Source of the DNA: Hydrogenobacter sp.
Lineage (GTDB): Bacteria; Aquificota; Aquificia; Aquificales; Aquificaceae
Direction: 5' to 3'
Assembly (NCBI GenBank): GCA_041287335.1
Contig: JBEULM010000030.1
Location: forward strand, 1-55,607
Length of the DNA stretch: 55,607 nt
Part shown: piece after piece, positions 54,450 through 55,607 of the stretch
Layout: every line of letters begins with the position of its first letter
Position numbering within the stretch: position 1 is the stretch's first letter
The notes under the pieces: generated by a model
Seen by the model: only the letters and a program-made list of their open reading frames with translations
What the model was told of the DNA's origin: nothing
Database searches by the model: none
Program-made: the position numbers and the translations under genes

Positions 54450-55607
54450 ATGGTGAGCCTTCTGCTCGTAGAAGATGATGTAAGTCTTAGACAAGCACTC
54501 ACGAAGGCTTTGTCAAAGGCTCATTATAACTGTAGAGGTGTTGGTAGCCTTGAAGAGGCTCTAAAGGCACTTCTTGAAGAGTCTTACGATATAGTTTTAC
54601 TTGATCTCAAGCTTCCCGATGCGGAAGGACCGCAAGTGGTTAAAAGGGTAAAGGAGGTGAGTGAAGCAAAAATAATAGTTATAACAGGTTACGGTGACAT
54701 AAAAACCGCTGTGGAGTCAATAAAGGCAGGTGCTTACGACTTTATACAAAAGCCTTTCAATCTTGACATACTTGAAGCAGACATAAAAAGGGCTATAAAA
54801 GAAAAGCTTACGGAAGAGGAAAACTTGACACTGAAGGAGCTTATCAAAAAAGGCATGGACTATACCTTTGATACAAAAAGTCCAAAATTTGCGGAAGTTC
54901 TCTCTCTCTGCGAAAGGTATGCCAAAACTGACACCAACATGCTCATAATAGGAGAAACCGGAACAGGTAAGGAAGTTTTGGCAAGATATATACACGGACT
55001 TTCCCACAGAAGGGAAAAGCCCTTTCTTGTGGTAGAATGTACCTCAATACCTCCGGAACTTTTTGAGAGTGAACTTTTCGGACACGAAAAAGGAGCTTTC
55101 ACAGGAGCTTCTCACAGGAAAAAGGGTCTTGTTGAAATGGCAAAGGGTGGCACGCTATTTCTTGATGAGGTGGGAGAGTTACCTCAGCATATACAGCCCA
55201 AACTTCTCAGATTTATAGAGACGAAAAGATTTAGAAGGGTAGGTTCTGTCAAAAAGGAGTTTGCGGATGTGAGGATAATATCCGCGACCAACAGGGACTT
55301 AAAAGCTCTTTGCGAAAAGGGACAGTTCAGGGAGGATCTTTATTACAGGCTCAGCATCCTTGAACTGCGCCTTTTACCTCTCAGGGAAAGGAGAGAAGAT
55401 ATTCCTATATTAGTTAATTTTTTTCTCAGTAGGTGGAATAAGAAGATAAGTACAGAGGCTATGGAAATGCTGAAAAACTACCCATGGAAAGGGAATATAA
55501 GGGAGCTGAAGAATCTTTTAGAAAGGGCATGCATACTGGCTGATGGCGATTTTGTGGATGATTACCTTTTTATATCCCGAGAAAACGGCACTTTTGAAAG
55601 AGAACTT
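54450..55607 (+). CDS. Sigma-54-dependent response regulator (NtrC family), cut by window end
   Basis: 386 residues are visible from ATG 54450, open to the end. Residues 1-120 are a receiver domain with the phosphorylated aspartate (IVLLDLKLPDAEG, D52 region) and the KPFNLD lysine. Residues about 150-380 are an AAA+ sigma-54 activation domain: GETGTGKEVLARYIHG (Walker A), the GAFTGA loop in GHEKGAFTGASH, FLDEVGELP (Walker B) and the arginine finger region. The helix-turn-helix end is outside the window. No histidine kinase is adjacent in view. No ribosome site is clear. Confidence 0.9.
   Translation, partial: MVSLLLVEDDVSLRQALTKALSKAHYNCRGVGSLEEALKALLEESYDIVLLDLKLPDAEGPQVVKRVKEVSEAKIIVITGYGDIKTAVESIKAGAYDFIQKPFNLDILEADIKRAIKEKLTEEENLTLKELIKKGMDYTFDTKSPKFAEVLSLCERYAKTDTNMLIIGETGTGKEVLARYIHGLSHRREKPFLVVECTSIPPELFESELFGHEKGAFTGASHRKKGLVEMAKGGTLFLDEVGELPQHIQPKLLRFIETKRFRRVGSVKKEFADVRIISATNRDLKALCEKGQFREDLYYRLSILELRLLPLRERREDIPILVNFFLSRWNKKISTEAMEMLKNYPWKGNIRELKNLLERACILADGDFVDDYLFISRENGTFEREL

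Overview
The window reads as chromosome of a Hydrogenobacter-like member of the Aquificaceae (thermophilic, microaerophilic, hydrogen/sulfur-oxidising autotrophs with the reductive TCA cycle). The basis is family recognition, not a search: two tandem Hydrogenobacter-type single-cluster ferredoxins, succinyl-CoA synthetase, an aa3-type oxidase operon, sulfur-carrier and Fe-S genes in one operon, ATA/AGA/AGG-rich codon use, and tightly packed overlapping genes. No CRISPR array, rRNA or prophage is visible.

Layout. 1-3.6 kb: a tnpB transposon gene cut by the window edge, then a five-gene cluster (two DUF2249 proteins, cytochrome c', a MIP18-type Fe-S assembly protein, a heme-copper-oxidase-like membrane protein) that looks like a nitric-oxide/denitrification accessory operon, ending in a 5'-truncated rpiB. 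3.8-8.0 kb: TatD/radical-SAM fusion, a small unknown, PAP2 phosphatase, tgt, esterase. 8.1-11.2 kb: sulfur-relay operon (iscU, PP-loop thiolase-like protein, tusA, small DUF1858-like protein, NifU C-terminal protein) running into aroE. 11.2-16.7 kb: PIN protein facing an RNA ligase, a glutamine amidotransferase, endonuclease V, tRNA-Pro, HU-like protein, rpsA. 16.9-24.5 kb: two thioredoxin-fold proteins, YggS, a NurA-like nuclease with an unknown partner, AEC transporter, sugar-nucleotide decarboxylase, tyrS, and a divergent F1-gamma-like protein with a C-terminal extension. 24.4-30.3 kb (minus strand): ftsL, rsmH, heptosyltransferase-like protein, NADPH glutamate synthase-type oxidoreductase, cysteine synthase, siroheme dehydrogenase, dtd. 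30.4-35.5 kb: OmpA-like protein and the cytochrome oxidase operon coxC-sco-coxB-coxA plus a 48-residue membrane peptide. 35.6-40.3 kb: ubiB and sucC/sucD, with an Mrr-type nuclease sitting between sucC and sucD. 40.4-46.8 kb: two ferredoxins, MBL-fold protein, DedA-like protein, a CAT-anticodon tRNA beside tilS, ftsH, leuC, Mut7-C. 46.8-51.2 kb (minus): two SPOR proteins, argS, O-antigen-ligase-like protein. 51.3-55.6 kb: atpF'-atpF-atpH, two unknowns, era and the 5' part of a sigma-54 activator.

How parts fit. The oxidase operon, ATP synthase stalk genes, ferredoxins and succinyl-CoA synthetase serve respiration and carbon fixation. The iscU/tusA operon, tgt, tilS, dtd and the aminoacyl-tRNA synthetases serve tRNA modification and translation. 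Three similar FNR/CRP-type palindromes (TGAT-N4-ATCA) lie before the NO-type operon, the iscU operon and the bcp peroxiredoxin, suggesting one redox or NO regulon.

The most unusual signals are these: the tetranucleotide GATC is absent from bases 1-3810 and nearly absent from about 35.4-40.4 kb, yet is frequent elsewhere, which marks two blocks of probably different ancestry; an Mrr nuclease is coupled into the sucC-sucD pair; the gamma-like protein after tyrS matches no ordinary ATP synthase gene; and several genes have a TATAAT box placed so close to the start codon that their mRNAs should be leaderless.
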